36,704 nucleotides of DNA, taken from positions 1 through 36,704 of the forward strand of contig JAHYJA010000014.1 in assembly GCA_019429325.1 (NCBI GenBank), read 5' to 3'. Position numbers and translations under genes: made by a program. This document shows positions 34,370 through 36,704 of this stretch, piece after piece. The first letter of the stretch is position 1, and each line of letters starts with the position of its first letter. The notes below the pieces were generated by a model. The model was not told the origin of the DNA. It saw nothing but the letters and a program-made list of their open reading frames with translations, and searched no databases. The stretch is from Bacteroidales bacterium (lineage in GTDB: Bacteria; Bacteroidota; Bacteroidia; Bacteroidales; VadinHA17).

Positions 34370-35278
34370 ATGGCACTATTTGAAGCAAAGAATGTATCAA
34401 AACAGTACGGGACGCAACTGGCTCTTGACAACGTCAGCGTATCAGTCCCCGAACAATCCATTTACGGTCTCCTGGGCCCCAACGGCGCCGGGAAAACCAC
34501 CCTCATCAGGATCATCAACCAGATAACAGGCCCCGATTCCGGTGAGCTCTTTATCGGGGGAAAGAAACTATTGCCTGAAGATGTGATGGTTATCGGATAT
34601 CTCCCCGAAGAAAGAGGTCTGTATAAAAAGATGAAGGTCGGTGAACAGGCTCTCTATTTCGCACAACTAAAGGGACTCTCAAAGGCGGAAGCAATGAGAA
34701 GACTGAAATACTGGTTCAGAAAGCTTGAGATTGTCGACTGGTGGGGCAAGAAAGTTGAGGAACTCTCCAAGGGGATGCAGCAGAAGGTCCAGTTTATCAT
34801 TACCGTGCTCCACGAGCCAAAACTTCTGATATTCGATGAGCCCTTTACCGGATTCGATCCTGTTAATATGAATATTATTAAAAATGAGATCCTTTTCCTC
34901 AGGGAAAAGGGCGCTACAGTAATATTCTCAACCCATAACATGGGTTCCGTGGAAGAGTTGTGCGACAATATCACCCTTATCAACAAGGCAAAAACAATTC
35001 TTGAGGGAAGCGTTAGTGAGATCCGGAAGCAGTGGGCTGCCAATGAATACGACCTTGTTTTTGAAGGAGAAGCGGATATCGAGGGAAACAACCACTATAA
35101 GATCATTTCCCGCCAGAGCGAAAACGGTAAGAGCAGTGTCAGGCTGAAAACCACAAGCGATATCAGGACAAATGATATTATCAGTACCGCAACAAAGTCA
35201 GGAAATCTGCTCTCATTTAATCCGGCACTGCCCTCCATGACCGAGATATTCATCAGGGTGGTTGAGACCCGTAATTAA
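34370..35278 (+). CDS. ABC transporter ATP-binding protein (NatA-like)
   Basis: This 302-residue ATPase has Walker A GPNGAGKT at 36-43, the signature LSKGMQQ at 132-138, Walker B LLIFDEP at 152-158 and the switch His189 in FSTHN. A C-terminal extension of about 80 residues resembles DUF4162, found on drug or sodium exporter ATPases. It energises the permease encoded 31 bp downstream. The length and context fit the NatA/CcmA group of ABC-2 exporters. The substrate (Na+, drug or lipid-linked compound) is not evident. The 119-bp gap after dnaJ suggests its own promoter. Confidence 0.95.
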   Translation: MALFEAKNVSKQYGTQLALDNVSVSVPEQSIYGLLGPNGAGKTTLIRIINQITGPDSGELFIGGKKLLPEDVMVIGYLPEERGLYKKMKVGEQALYFAQLKGLSKAEAMRRLKYWFRKLEIVDWWGKKVEELSKGMQQKVQFIITVLHEPKLLIFDEPFTGFDPVNMNIIKNEILFLREKGATVIFSTHNMGSVEELCDNITLINKAKTILEGSVSEIRKQWAANEYDLVFEGEADIEGNNHYKIISRQSENGKSSVRLKTTSDIRTNDIISTATKSGNLLSFNPALPSMTEIFIRVVETRN

Positions 35279-35309
35279 CCCGAATCGAAACAACTGTAAC
35301 CAACAAGTC

Positions 35310-36671
35310 ATGAATAAAATACCTGTAATAATAAAAAGGGAATACCTGACCAGGGTCAGGAAAAAATCATTCATCATAATGACCATCCTCGCGCCGGTTC
35401 TGATGGCTGCGCTGATAATCGTACCGACCGTCGTCATGCTTAATCAGGGACAGGATTTTAAAAAAATTGCTGTAATCGAAGAGCGTTCCGATCTTTTCAG
35501 AGGGGTAATTCCCAATACCAAGGAGGTCGAGTTTGACTATCTCGATAACGTCAGCGTCGAGGACATGAAAACAACATTTACCCAGGCCGGATACTATGGC
35601 ATACTATACATCTCACCTGAGATCATCAATATCCCGAACGCCATACAGCTCATTTCAAAAAGCCAGCCCCCTATCGGACTGCTGGATCATATCGAGAACT
35701 CTCTCGAGAAAGAGATCGAGAAGCAGAAGCTTCTGGCTTACAACATCGAGGACCTTGATAAGATAATGAAAAGCGTCAAGACAAATATCTCGATACAGAC
35801 AGTAAAGATCGATGCCTCCGGCGTTATAAAGGAGACCAGCACGGGCATTGCAATGGTTCTGGCCTATATCAGCGGCTTCCTTATGTATATGCTTGTTTTC
35901 ATCTTTGGCACCCAGGTTATGAGAGGTGTGATTGAAGAGAAAACCAACAGGGTGGTAGAGGTAATAATCTCTTCGGTGAAGCCGGTTCAGCTTATGATGG
36001 GGAAAATAATCGGAATTGCCCTCGTGGGTCTCACCCAATTCCTGATATGGGTGATACTTACAATAGGGATCGTTTCGGTAGTAAAAAGTACAGTCATGCA
36101 GAAAAGCAGCATTGCTGAGGTAACCCAGACGGCAACTCAAAGCCTGATGAACGCTGATCAGCTCCCTGATGATATTGCTGCGAAAACAGGGGAGATCTCC
36201 CCCGAGCTGGCTGAATTCACGAAATTGTTCAACAGCGCCATGAACCAGCGGTGGGGATTGATCATCTTTTCATTTATTTTCTATTTCATCACCGGCTACC
36301 TTCTCTATGCCTCAATCTTTGCAGCTATCGGCTCCGCAGTCGACAACGAGACGGAGACGCAGCAGTTCATGCTGCCTGTCACAATACCGATCATACTTGC
36401 TCTCATGGTCGCTATTGGCACAATGCAGAACCCCGAGAGCTCACTTTCTTTCTGGTTCTCCATCATACCTCTGACTTCACCTATTGTCATGGTAGCAAGG
36501 CTCCCCTTCGATGTACCATACTGGCAGCTGGCCCTCTCAATGTCGCTTATGCTTGTTACCTTTATGGCTTTTGTCTGGATGGCCGCCAAGATTTACCGGG
36601 TCGGGATACTTATGTACGGAAAGAAGACATCATGGAAAGAGATGTGGAAATGGCTGAGGTTTAGTGGCTGA
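35310..36671 (+). CDS. ABC-2 type permease (NatB-like)
   Basis: I start at ATG 35310 (MNKIPVIIKREYLTRVRKKS), which is the normal N-terminus of NatB-type permeases. The frame reaches back to 35262 but then overlaps the ATPase gene. The 453-residue protein has one N-terminal membrane segment (about 20-45), a large extracytoplasmic domain up to about 175, and five or six further segments. The conserved VMRGVIEEKTNRVVEVIISSVKP loop lies between the second and third. It forms the channel of the NatAB-like exporter with the upstream ATPase. Its last codons and stop run into a GGCTGAG heptamer repeat that continues to the window edge. Confidence 0.93.
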   Translation: MNKIPVIIKREYLTRVRKKSFIIMTILAPVLMAALIIVPTVVMLNQGQDFKKIAVIEERSDLFRGVIPNTKEVEFDYLDNVSVEDMKTTFTQAGYYGILYISPEIINIPNAIQLISKSQPPIGLLDHIENSLEKEIEKQKLLAYNIEDLDKIMKSVKTNISIQTVKIDASGVIKETSTGIAMVLAYISGFLMYMLVFIFGTQVMRGVIEEKTNRVVEVIISSVKPVQLMMGKIIGIALVGLTQFLIWVILTIGIVSVVKSTVMQKSSIAEVTQTATQSLMNADQLPDDIAAKTGEISPELAEFTKLFNSAMNQRWGLIIFSFIFYFITGYLLYASIFAAIGSAVDNETETQQFMLPVTIPIILALMVAIGTMQNPESSLSFWFSIIPLTSPIVMVARLPFDVPYWQLALSMSLMLVTFMAFVWMAAKIYRVGILMYGKKTSWKEMWKWLRFSG

Positions 36672-36704
36672 GGGTTGAGGGCTGAGGGCTGGGGGCTGAG
36701 GGCT
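36666..36704. repeat. 7-bp tandem repeat overlapping the permease stop codon
   Basis: Units GGCTGAG, GGTTGAG, GGCTGAG, GGCTGGG, GGCTGAG and GGCT run to the window edge and are cut there. The first unit supplies the final Gly codon and the TGA stop of the permease. Confidence 0.9.

Noticed and set aside
35262-35309. Upstream start of the ABC permease
   Set aside because: It overlaps the ATPase coding sequence and precedes the family-typical N-terminus at 35310.

Overview
The window looks like chromosomal DNA from a member of the Bacteroidota, probably a Bacteroidales-type, polysaccharide-using, non-photosynthetic bacterium. The evidence is SusC/SusD outer-membrane pairs, a DUF4290 gene fused by overlap to murA, DUF6057-like and PD40 proteins, an OMthi/PnuT thiamine locus behind a TPP riboswitch, TAnnTTTG-type promoter elements, and start codons without Shine-Dalgarno sequences. 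There are no rRNA, tRNA, CRISPR, phage or transposase genes.

Layout. 1-6970: two divergent SusC-type receptors (the left one cut by the window edge) separated by an 815-bp AT-rich leader region. The right one is followed by its SusD lipoprotein and a 22-bp-stem terminator. 6971-10422: a two-gene operon (PD40 lipoprotein with a CxxCH site, then a DUF6057-like membrane protein). 10444-13813: promoter, TPP riboswitch, OMthi-like receptor and PnuT, a thiamine uptake system. 13854-18868: plus-strand genes for a DUF3052-like protein, a small lipoprotein, a tocopherol-cyclase-like protein, a pirin and an M61 peptidase. 19026-25234: a tight minus-strand run KUP - GH51 - GH51 - DedA. 25351-30322: CapA-like protein, NicO/UreH-type metal transporter, M1 peptidase and GH43. 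30404-36671: housekeeping block DUF4290 - murA, grpE - dnaJ, NatA/NatB-like ABC exporter.

How the genes fit together. The riboswitch locus imports thiamine across both membranes when TPP is low. The two GH51 enzymes and the GH43 lipoprotein point to arabinan or arabinoxylan side-chain removal, although no SusC/D pair adjoins them. grpE-dnaJ supplies DnaK co-chaperones. MurA makes the first committed peptidoglycan precursor and carries Asp in place of the fosfomycin-target Cys.

The most unusual signal is not a gene. At least six loci carry degenerate tandem repeats with a 7-bp period, and two more carry 8-bp and 9-bp periods. They sit mainly just after stop codons, but they also encode the C-terminus of DedA, overlap the stop of the ABC permease, and form an in-frame hydrophilic insert inside PnuT. 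One 40-bp stretch is repeated exactly, in opposite orientation, 7.9 kb apart.
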